Positions 15,260-21,350 of a stretch of 26,388 nt of DNA are shown piece after piece (position 1 is the stretch's first letter; every line of letters begins with the position of its first letter). Origin of the DNA: Ktedonobacteraceae bacterium (GTDB taxonomy: Bacteria > Chloroflexota > Ktedonobacteria > Ktedonobacterales > Ktedonobacteraceae); the NCBI GenBank assembly GCA_014896635.1, contig JADBKA010000045.1:1-26388 (forward strand). The letters are read 5' to 3'. The translations under genes were made by a program, and so were the position numbers. The notes below the pieces were generated by a model. It worked only from the letters and a program-made list of their open reading frames with translations. It was not told the DNA's origin and did no database searches.

Positions 15260-16548
15260 CGTAGGTAGTTCACCAGTTCCTCACGTTTTATCTGTATCTG
15301 CTTGCGTTCGGCTTCTATGCCTGTTGCTTGCAGATTCCGCACCGAGACAGTGCCGCTTGCCAGTTCTTCCTCGCCGATCAGCACGGCATAGGCGGCGCCG
15401 GAATCGTTGGCCCGTTTCATCTGGGCTTTGCCGCTGCGATTGCCATAGCTCATCTCGGCCTTGATGCCGGCCAGGCGCAACTCAGCCGTAATTGCTACGG
15501 CGGCCTCTTTATACTCCGGCGTTTTGCCGAAGTAGACCACGAAGGCGCGCGTCTGCTCTTCTGCTGGTGGCACGATGCCCTGTCGTTTCATCTCCTGGAT
15601 GGTTCGTTCTACGCCCACGCCGAAGCCGATGCCTGGAGTGGGCGGCCCGCCCAGAATCTCGGCCAGTCCATCGTAGCGACCGCCGCCGTTGAGTGCCAGC
15701 CTGTCAATCTCTGACATGAATTCAAACACCGTGCGTGTATAGTAGTCCAGGCCGCGCACGATCAGTTTGTCGATGGTGTAGGGGACGTGGTAAGCGTCCA
15801 GCAGGCGCAGTACCTCTGAGAAATGTGCGCGGCAAGGTTCGCAGAGATGATCGGTGATTTTTGGTGCAGCAGCAATCTTCGGCTGGTCCTGTGGTTGCTT
15901 GCAGTCGAGCAGGCGCAGCGGATTCTTGTAGAAGCGTACCTGGCAATCGTCACAGCACTCGTTGAGCAAAGGACGATAATACTCCCTGAGCTTTTCGATA
16001 TATTGTGGACGGCAGTTACGGTCCCCAATGCTATTGATATTGACGCGGATGCGCCGCAGGCCCAGGAGAATATAGACCTGGTGGAGCAGGCCGATCATCT
16101 CTGCGTCGATGGCCGCATCGCTCTCACCTAGCGCCTCGCAGCCGAACTGGTGATGTTCGCGGTAGCGCCCCGCCTGCGGTTTCTCACGGCGGAACATGGG
16201 CAGGCTCATATAGTAGAATTTGACCGGCTGCGGCAGTTTGAACAAGCCATGTTCAAGATATGCACGCACCACGCCGGCTGTCCCTTCGGGCCGCAGCGCA
16301 ACGTTCTGGCGATGTCCCTCTTTATCGGGCCGATCATCGAACGTATACATTTCGTGTTCGACGATATCGGTGCCTTCGCCCGATGTTTTCACAAACACAC
16401 CAGTCTCTTCCAGGATGGGCGTTTCGATACGTCGGTAGCCATAGAGGTGCGCAATCTCTGTGGCGACCTTTTCAAAGTAGCGCCAGTAGGGCCACTCGTC
16501 GGGTAAAACGTCTCGAAAGCCCTGCAAAGTTTTATATTGTTCTGGCAT
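15256..16548 (-). CDS. hisS: Histidyl-tRNA synthetase
   Basis: The 430-residue protein begins MPEQYKTLQGFRDVLPDEW. This start (ATG 16546-16548) has AAGGAA just upstream. An open frame extends to 16986 but runs through a leader with no family similarity. Class II motifs are clear: motif 2 with FRREKPQAGRYREHHQFG, the HisA signature IVRGLDYYTRTVFEF, the ALNGGGRYDGL loop and motif 3 GIGFGVGVERTI. The C-terminal anticodon-binding domain follows, with SYGNRSGKAQMKRANDSGAAY. A paired-cysteine insert (CCDDCQVRF ... LLDCK) is present. The enzyme charges tRNA-His in the cytoplasm. It is first in an operon with two mannosyltransferases. Confidence 0.96.
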   Translation of the reverse strand: MPEQYKTLQGFRDVLPDEWPYWRYFEKVATEIAHLYGYRRIETPILEETGVFVKTSGEGTDIVEHEMYTFDDRPDKEGHRQNVALRPEGTAGVVRAYLEHGLFKLPQPVKFYYMSLPMFRREKPQAGRYREHHQFGCEALGESDAAIDAEMIGLLHQVYILLGLRRIRVNINSIGDRNCRPQYIEKLREYYRPLLNECCDDCQVRFYKNPLRLLDCKQPQDQPKIAAAPKITDHLCEPCRAHFSEVLRLLDAYHVPYTIDKLIVRGLDYYTRTVFEFMSEIDRLALNGGGRYDGLAEILGGPPTPGIGFGVGVERTIQEMKRQGIVPPAEEQTRAFVVYFGKTPEYKEAAVAITAELRLAGIKAEMSYGNRSGKAQMKRANDSGAAYAVLIGEEELASGTVSVRNLQATGIEAERKQIQIKREELVNYLR

Positions 16549-16639
16549 AGTGATTCCTTCTCTTCCACTTACCGCACCGGTTGCCGCAACTTCAGGGGTT
16601 CCCCCTTTTTCTTCCTCCTCTCCAAAAGGAGAAAAAAAG

Positions 16640-16800
16640 GGGAAAAGGGTTTTTTCGAGGGACACCCCCTTTGGCGTAGACTTAAGGAAGTGCCTTCCCC
16701 TGAAAAGAGACTGGTACTCCCGCCAGGGGGGCTTTGTTCCTGGACCCCCTTTTTCCATTAAGTTGACGCCAAAAAGGGACCCTGCCTCTCTCCCCCAGGT
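16640..16800 (-). repeat. Copy B of the dispersed intergenic repeat, inside the hisS leader
   Basis: On the minus strand, GGCGTCAACTTAATGGAA (16753-16770) and its near-inverted partner (16673-16689, reading GGCGTAGACTTAAGGAA on plus) enclose about 100 bp. The core is GGGGGTCCAGG ... CCCCCCTGGCGGGAG. The left outer part continues to GTGTCCCTCGAAAAA. The same order of blocks occurs at 21.1 kb in plus orientation. It is transcribed as part of the hisS mRNA and is not part of the protein. Confidence 0.6.
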
Positions 16801-16843
16801 CTGGGGCTGAGCACTGGCAGCCGGGTGCCTCGCTGTTCTCGCT

Positions 16844-16852
16844 ATTATAGCA
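16844..16852 (-). promoter_or_regulatory. Extended -10 promoter of the hisS operon
   Basis: The minus strand reads TGCTATAAT, a TGn extended -10 with a perfect TATAAT. No clear -35 is seen. The predicted start near 16836 leaves a leader of about 290 nt that contains the repeat copy. A T-box consensus was searched for in the leader by eye and not found. Confidence 0.6.
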
Positions 16853-17002
16853 GATTTGTGCAGGTGAGGGCAGAGGGATATTTTTCTCTGCATGGAACCA
16901 GGTGGCGGGGTCCGCAGTAAGCGAGCGGAGATCCAGGTTGTCAAAGGTGGAGGAGTTTCGGACATGTGGGGGAACGCGCAATGCATAGCATGTTAGGCGT
17001 GA

Positions 17003-17091
17003 CAAAGCTCCCTGTAAGGAAGGGGGCGAGGCGGGTGACAATGCCAACCGCCTTTCCGCCTGTTGTGTGGATTACCTGGCAGGGAGCCTTG
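17003..17091 (-). terminator. Structured region downstream of hup
   Basis: On the minus strand, CAAGGCTCCCTG (17080-17091) can pair with CAGGGAGCTTTG (17003-17014) over 12 bp with one G-U pair, 36 bp after the hup stop. A GGCGG/CCGCC pair lies inside. No T-run is obvious, so this is probably a 3'-UTR structure or a weak terminator. The rest of 16853-17126 shows nothing I can call. Confidence 0.35.
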
Positions 17092-17126
17092 TTTAGTGGT
17101 GGCAGTGAGGAAACAAACAAGACGGG

Positions 17127-17444
17127 CTACTTTTTGAGAACCGCTTCTGACAGCTCTTTGCCTGGAGAGAAACGAACGCGCTCTTTCGCAGGCACCTCGA
17201 TGGGCTTTCTGTCGCGTGGATTAACCCCCTTGCGTGCGGCGCTCTGGCGGACCTTGAACGAGCCAAAGCCCACTAAACGCACCTCATTCCCGCTTTGCAG
17301 TGCTTCGCGGATAGCGTCAAGAGTCGCCTCCAGCACCTCCCCTGCCTGCTTCTGGGATATGTTGACCTGTTTGGCAATACGCTTTGAAAGGTCCTGCCGA
17401 CCGATAACGTTGGATGTGGTCGCCTGTTTTGTTTCTTCGGCCAT
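17127..17444 (-). CDS. hup: HU-family DNA-binding protein
   Basis: The 105-residue protein has the HU/IHF fold. The N-terminal helices are GRQDLSKRIAKQVNISQKQAGEVLEATLDAIREAL. The DNA-binding arm is GFGSFKVRQSAARKGVNPRD, and the tail is VPAKERVRFSPGKELSEAV. It carries about 13 extra N-terminal residues (MAEETKQATTSNV) compared with the usual 90-residue HU. The ATG at 17444 has AGGAGG closely upstream, so the extension is real unless GTG 17408 (reading VIGRQ) is used. HU bends and compacts DNA as a dimer in the nucleoid. It is upstream of and co-oriented with hisS, but hisS has its own promoter. Confidence 0.93.
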   Translation of the reverse strand: MAEETKQATTSNVIGRQDLSKRIAKQVNISQKQAGEVLEATLDAIREALQSGNEVRLVGFGSFKVRQSAARKGVNPRDRKPIEVPAKERVRFSPGKELSEAVLKK

Positions 17445-17549
17445 AGGTTCAAATCCTCCTTAGCAACAATCAACATAGTCGCTTTTCCTGTTCCAGTGTA
17501 TGATGTTACTGGGCCTGAGAAGCGACGCTACAACCTCACTGCCGTTAGG

Positions 17550-17578
17550 AGTATAGCACGGGGATTTGAGAAATACAA
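17550..17578 (-). promoter_or_regulatory. Promoter of hup
   Basis: On the minus strand, TTGTAT (17573-17578), a 17-bp spacer and TATACT (17550-17555) preceded by TGC form an extended -10 promoter. The leader would be about 100 nt. Between this site and the next gene (17579-17918) I see no further convincing feature except a TACAAT (17865-17870) that might be a -10 for the hydrolase gene. Confidence 0.6.
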
Positions 17579-17918
17579 GCATATCACTGCGTCTTTAAAA
17601 ACGACACATAGAGTAAAGTCGCTCCAGAAGCCATGTTATACCCATCACATAGAGAGAAAATTGGCCTGACAGGCGGCAGCAGGATAGACTCCGCAGAAAA
17701 AACCTGGCTAGTTTTAATCTCACTACAACGTGTAGAATCGATCTAGCTTTCCTATGGTACTGTTCAATCTGATTTGCAAAACCCGTAACGGGAGAGCTAT
17801 TCAACCTGTTCTGGACTGGCGAATTTCAGCGTTTTGCAGTTTTCGTTTATCGTCAGTGATGAGGTACAATACAACAACAAAGAGTTTGACAACGTTCAGA
17901 GAGGACAACATTATTGCT

Positions 17919-18902
17919 ATGGCAGATCTCGTCGCCGATAATATTTTCAGAATCTGTGTACCCGTGCCTTTTCCCTTGCGTACAGTTAATATCTACATCC
18001 TGAAAGGCCGCGACGGCTGGGTGCTGTTCGATACCGCCATTGGCACCGAAGAGGTGCGCGCTGCGATCCGGCGCGAACTGCAACAGCTCGCTCTCAGGTT
18101 AGAGGAGTTACAGGCGATAGTATTATCCCATGCGCACCCCGATCATATCGGACTTTCAGGCCCATTCCAGCAGCAAAGTTCCGCCCCGGTCTATATGCAT
18201 CCCATAGATGAAGCCATACTCCAGGAATTCTGGAGTGGCAAACATCCACGTACGTTTACTCAAATGAATCGCTTTTTCGAGCCGCATGGCCTGCCACAAG
18301 ATCCGGCCTATCCACCACAGGTGCCACCGGAAGTGCTGCGCCGCCTGACCATCGTGCCACCACATGAGGCGTTTACACTGGTTGGGGACGGCGAGGAGAG
18401 AGAACTGGCAGGCGAGCACTACCAGGTGCTCTGGGTTCCCGGCCATTCGGACGGGCATATCTGTCTCTTCCGCGCGCGTGACGGCGTTTTGCTCGCCGCC
18501 GATCATGTGCTGCCGCGTATTACACCCAATGTCGGACTCTACTCCGAGCAGGCGCGGGCTAACCCGCTGGAGGATTATTTGCGCTCGCTGCGCAAGGTGG
18601 AACGACTGCCGGCCAGCATTGTGCTGCCGGGACACGGTGATCCTTTTGAGGATCTGGCCGGCCGTGTGCGCGAATTGATCGAGCACCATAGCCAGCGCGA
18701 ACAGGAGATTCTCAGTCTGCTTGCCAGGCGCCCGCAGCCCGCCTATCAACTGACAAAACAACTCTTCGGCCAGCGCCTCAATACCCAGGATGCCTGGCGC
18801 ATGGCCCTGGCCGAAACACTCTCCCATCTGGAATATATGCGCTATGCCGGCCACGTGACGCAGCAGATGCATGACGGACTGATTCTCTACGCCGCTGTTT
18901 AG
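17919..18902 (+). CDS. Metallo-beta-lactamase-fold hydrolase with C-terminal winged helix
   Basis: The 327-residue protein has a metal-binding motif HAHPDH (residues 71-76). The later metal and loop segments are VPGHSDGHICLF, LLAADHVLP and VLPGHGDPF. The last 70 residues (EILSLLARRP ... TLSHLEYMRYAGHVTQ) form a short winged helix as in LACTB2/YtnP-like hydrolases. It probably hydrolyses an ester, thioester or lactone using two zinc ions; the substrate is unknown. I chose ATG 17919, where family similarity begins (MADLVADNIFRI). The open frame extends to 17754, but that extension is Arg/Ser-rich without similarity and a possible -10 lies inside it. GAGAGGAC lies 12-15 nt upstream, a little far, so the start is moderately sure. 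Confidence 0.85.
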   Translation: MADLVADNIFRICVPVPFPLRTVNIYILKGRDGWVLFDTAIGTEEVRAAIRRELQQLALRLEELQAIVLSHAHPDHIGLSGPFQQQSSAPVYMHPIDEAILQEFWSGKHPRTFTQMNRFFEPHGLPQDPAYPPQVPPEVLRRLTIVPPHEAFTLVGDGEERELAGEHYQVLWVPGHSDGHICLFRARDGVLLAADHVLPRITPNVGLYSEQARANPLEDYLRSLRKVERLPASIVLPGHGDPFEDLAGRVRELIEHHSQREQEILSLLARRPQPAYQLTKQLFGQRLNTQDAWRMALAETLSHLEYMRYAGHVTQQMHDGLILYAAV

Positions 18903-18935
18903 CCTTCTGCCGTGCCAGTGTCCTTCAGTTGGTAG

Positions 18936-18980
18936 TTTTCCACAAGTTATCCACCAGAATGAAAAATTTTGGTGGATAAC
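18936..18980. promoter_or_regulatory. DnaA-box-like cluster and 11-bp inverted repeat upstream of mraZ
   Basis: TTTTCCACA (18936-18944) fits the DnaA-box consensus TTWTNCACA. GTTATCCACCA (18946-18956) and TGGTGGATAAC (18970-18980) form a perfect 11-bp inverted repeat, and each arm holds TTATCCACC, one base from the consensus. The inverted repeat could also act as the terminator hairpin of the hydrolase gene, since a short T-rich stretch follows. Binding by DnaA is inferred. Confidence 0.5.
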
Positions 18981-19005
18981 ACTCTTTTCGGAAATGCCCC
19001 GGAAG

Positions 19006-19014
19006 TGGTACAAT
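19006..19014 (+). promoter_or_regulatory. Extended -10 promoter of the dcw cluster (mraZ promoter)
   Basis: TGGTACAAT is a TGn extended -10 with five of six bases. The expected start near 19021 falls inside the MraZ box. No strong -35 is seen. Confidence 0.55.
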
Positions 19015-19017
19015 GAG

Positions 19018-19042
19018 TGGGGAAAAGTGGGGGAAAGTGGGA
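19018..19042 (+). promoter_or_regulatory. MraZ box
   Basis: TGGGG (19018-19022), TGGGG (19028-19032) and TGGGA (19038-19042) are repeats with exact 10-bp period and AAAAG/GAAAG spacers. This matches the TGGGN-N5-TGGGN-N5-TGGGN operator known for MraZ. A partial second array, TGGGA-GAAAG-TGGAA, lies at 19069-19083. The box overlaps the predicted transcription start, so MraZ should repress or tune its own operon. Confidence 0.85.
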
Positions 19043-19179
19043 GATAACCCTGGCACGGTTAAGAAAGATGGGAGAAAGTGGAAGAGGACATGGCGAGGGA
19101 GGCGTGTAATTCCGGCTACTAACGGAGAGGCCGGGCCGCGTTCGCAACTTACTTTGTGGAAAAAGGCAGACAGTCGGCG

Positions 19180-19587
19180 ATGTTTCTTGGCGAGTACGAA
19201 CATACAATCGACGTGAAAGGGCGCCTGGCGATCCCGGCCCGCTATCGAGTGCAGATGGATCGTGGGGCGGTGATCAGCAAAGGCATGGGCGCCTGCCTGT
19301 CGGTGTATACGATGCAACGCTGGGAAGAAAAATCGAACGAACTGGTTGCCAGGATGACAGGTGAGGAACTGCGCGATTTTGAGCGGCGGATTTACCCCAG
19401 TGCCAGTGAGGTTGAACTCGATGGGCAGGGGCGCATTATCATCCCCGCCAGGCTGCGGGCATATGCCAGATTGGAAAGCGAGGTGACCGTCGCTGGCATG
19501 CGCGACCACTTCGAGATCTGGGATCGCGCAACCTGGCGAGCAGAGCAGGAGCGGCTCGAATCTGAAGGAGAGAAAATTCCTTTTTAA
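19180..19587 (+). CDS. mraZ: MraZ transcriptional regulator of the dcw cluster
   Basis: The 135-residue protein begins MFLGEYEHTIDVKGRLAIPARYR, the classic first AbrB-like SpoVT half. The second half reads VELDGQGRIIIPARLRAYARL. ATG 19180 is chosen because the family always starts this way, although a GTG at 19156 is in frame. The nearest ribosome-binding-like sequence, AAAAGG (19161-19166), is rather far (13 nt). MraZ forms ring oligomers that bind TGGGN repeats, and such repeats lie about 140 bp upstream. It is first in the division and wall operon, 27 bp before rsmH. Confidence 0.95.
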   Translation: MFLGEYEHTIDVKGRLAIPARYRVQMDRGAVISKGMGACLSVYTMQRWEEKSNELVARMTGEELRDFERRIYPSASEVELDGQGRIIIPARLRAYARLESEVTVAGMRDHFEIWDRATWRAEQERLESEGEKIPF

Positions 19588-19614
19588 GGCGATCAAGCTA
19601 TAAAAAATTCTCTG

Positions 19615-20601
19615 ATGTATGTAGAACATTCACAACACGTGCCGGTGCTGGTGGAGGAGGTGCTGGAGGCGCTGCAACCCCGGTCGGGCGGCCAATATAT
19701 TGATGGGACATTAGGTGGAGGCGGCCATACGGCGGCAATCCTTGAGCGATCTGCCCCGCATGGTAGAGTGCTGGGCATCGACATGGATGCCCAGGCGCTT
19801 GCCCGCGCAAGGACACGCTTTGCTCAATATATAGAGCAGGGACGCCTGGTACTGGCACACGGGAACTTCGCCGATCTTGCCCGCATTGTCGCCGATGCCG
19901 GAATCTCAGCCGTGCAGGGAGTATTGCTTGATCTGGGCTTCTCCTCAGATCAAATGGCAGATCCACAGCGCGGTTTTTCGTTCAGTGTCGATGGCCCGCT
20001 GGATATGCGACTCGATCAATCTTTGCCGTTGACCGCCGCCGACCTGGTCAATTCCGCCAGCGAAGAGCAACTGGCAGAGCTGTTCTGGCGTTACGGTGAA
20101 GAGCGGCGAGCGCGGCAGATCGCTAGACGCATTGTGCGCGAGCGTGCTAGAGGTCCAATTACGCGCACAACCAGGCTTGCAGCTCTCGTAGCTGCCGGGG
20201 TTCCTTATAAGCCCGGCACAATACATCCAGCGACACGAGTTTTTCAGGCGCTACGCATAGCCGTTAATCGAGAACTGGAACATCTGGAGATGGTACTCCC
20301 CCAGATCCTGGAAGTGCTGGCTGTGCCGGGTGGTCGGACGCAGGGAGGTGGCAGAATGGCGATCATTACATTTCAGTCGCTGGAAGACAGAATAGTTAAA
20401 GAGTTTATGCGCCGCGAGGCGCGGGACTGTCTCTGTCCACCGCATGTACCTGTGTGTATCTGTGGTCATACAGCCCGCCTGCGCATCCTGACGCCAAAAC
20501 CGGTTGTCCCGGCGCCACAGGAAGTTGAGCGCAACCCCCGTGCTCGCAGTGCCAAACTGCGAGCAGCCGAGCGCATCATGGCAAGCGGTGGTCTGAGCTG
20601 A
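19615..20601 (+). CDS. rsmH: 16S rRNA (cytosine(1402)-N(4))-methyltransferase
   Basis: The 328-residue enzyme starts [20 protein letters not shown], as is typical for RsmH (MraW). The SAM-binding loop is [15 protein letters not shown] (29-43). Family motifs [29 protein letters not shown] and [16 protein letters not shown] are all present. A C-terminal cysteine set ([14 protein letters not shown]) is also typical. It methylates C1402 of 16S rRNA in the 30S subunit. ATG 19615 has no clear Shine-Dalgarno, so translation may be coupled to mraZ 27 bp upstream. Its position after mraZ is conserved across bacteria. Confidence 0.95.
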   Translation: MYVEHSQHVPVLVEEVLEALQPRSGGQYIDGTLGGGGHTAAILERSAPHGRVLGIDMDAQALARARTRFAQYIEQGRLVLAHGNFADLARIVADAGISAVQGVLLDLGFSSDQMADPQRGFSFSVDGPLDMRLDQSLPLTAADLVNSASEEQLAELFWRYGEERRARQIARRIVRERARGPITRTTRLAALVAAGVPYKPGTIHPATRVFQALRIAVNRELEHLEMVLPQILEVLAVPGGRTQGGGRMAIITFQSLEDRIVKEFMRREARDCLCPPHVPVCICGHTARLRILTPKPVVPAPQEVERNPRARSAKLRAAERIMASGGLS

Positions 20602-20691
20602 ATGAGCTGAGCGCGCTGCGTGTCTATACGGGTTCCACAGCGTGGGATAGGTGATCCGCATAATAATCCGCGAAAGAGGGAGAGAGAGCTT

Positions 20692-21108
20692 ATGATCAAT
20701 CAGAAAGAGCGAACAGAGGTTCAGCGAGCCACGTTATCCCGCACCATTCTGGCAGCCAGGCAGCGCCGGCACATCTCCCCGTTCTTCCTTCGCATGGGAC
20801 CTGTAGCATTAGGTATTACCAGTGTGCTGCTGATCGGCATGATGGCGGTTCTCTATCTTAGCCAGCTCGGCCAGGCAGTGGCTGCTAATCAGCGGCTTCA
20901 GGACATACGGAACCAGCAGGCAGCGTTGCAGCGGCAGAATCAAGAACTGATCTATACCATCGCTCAGGAACGCTCACCGGCGTACATCGCCGCGAAAGCG
21001 CGGGAGATGGGCCTGATTCCCGCAGACCCGAAGGATGTGCAGATACTGGTAGTCCCACATCTTGCGCCAGTCTCGGACGATGATTCCGAGACGGCGGGTT
21101 CCCCTTAG
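20692..21108 (+). CDS. FtsL/DivIC-like septum formation protein
   Basis: The 138-residue single-pass protein has a basic cytoplasmic leader (1-34), a membrane segment (about 37-56, LGITSVLLIGMMAVLYL) and then a coiled coil (about 60-92, NQRLQDIRNQQAALQRQNQEL). It ends with the family-typical SPAYIAAKAREMGLIPADPKDVQILV. The start at ATG 20692 is supported by AGAGGGAGAGAG directly upstream; an in-frame GTG at 20620 is rejected. Its place between rsmH and the PBP is that of ftsL. In the divisome it would pair with DivIC/FtsB. The last residues (APVSDDDSETAGSP) are disordered, and the stop codon coincides with the start of repeat copy C. Confidence 0.82.
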   Translation: MINQKERTEVQRATLSRTILAARQRRHISPFFLRMGPVALGITSVLLIGMMAVLYLSQLGQAVAANQRLQDIRNQQAALQRQNQELIYTIAQERSPAYIAAKAREMGLIPADPKDVQILVVPHLAPVSDDDSETAGSP

Positions 21109-21240
21109 GCGTCAACTGAACGAAAAATCAGGGGTCCAGTCCAGGGGACGGCCAGCTTCCTGGCGAGGGTTCGGCGAGTCCTCACACAGTGGGGAAATGG
21201 TTCCCCAGAGGGGCAGAAGTGTCCCCGAAAGTTTTTTGTT
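21095..21240 (+). repeat. Copy C of the dispersed intergenic repeat, between ftsL and ftsI
   Basis: From the left, it holds GGTTCCCCTTA, GGCGTCAACTGAA (21108-21120), GGGGTCCAG (21131-21139), CCTGGCGAGGG (about 21159-21169) and GAGTCCTCAC. A hairpin GGGGAA/TTCCCC (21191-21206) and AAGTGTCCCCGAAAG follow. The left blocks match copy B and the middle blocks match copy A, in the same order. The FtsL stop TAG (21106-21108) overlaps its first block. Confidence 0.6.
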
Positions 21241-21283
21241 TTACAAACTTGCGAATAGCCCACCTGGCAGAGAAACAAAAAAC
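21231..21283 (+). promoter_or_regulatory. A/T-rich inverted repeat upstream of ftsI
   Basis: GTTTTTTGTTT (21231-21241) and AAACAAAAAAC (21273-21283) form a perfect 11-bp inverted repeat with a 31-nt loop. The first arm, following the GC hairpins of the repeat, also resembles the T-tract of a terminator, so this could reduce read-through into ftsI. Confidence 0.35.
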
Positions 21284-21350
21284 CGGCAAGAAAGGAGTGG
21301 CGGCGCTTCTCCCTTTTCAGGCATGAGCGGGTTACGCGCTGCAAGAACAA

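Noticed and set aside
16549..16836. T-box riboswitch in the hisS leader
   Set aside because: The long leader before a tRNA synthetase invited this, but no AGGGTGGNACCGCG-like antiterminator or following terminator is seen. The leader is instead filled by the dispersed repeat.
16549..16986. 146-residue N-terminal extension of histidyl-tRNA synthetase
   Set aside because: The open frame exists, but it runs through repeat DNA and the promoter. HisRS similarity and the ribosome-binding site both start at 16548.
16801..17126. Small RNA or tRNA gene between hisS and hup
   Set aside because: No cloverleaf or other recognisable RNA was found; only the hisS promoter and a weak 3' structure of hup can be supported.
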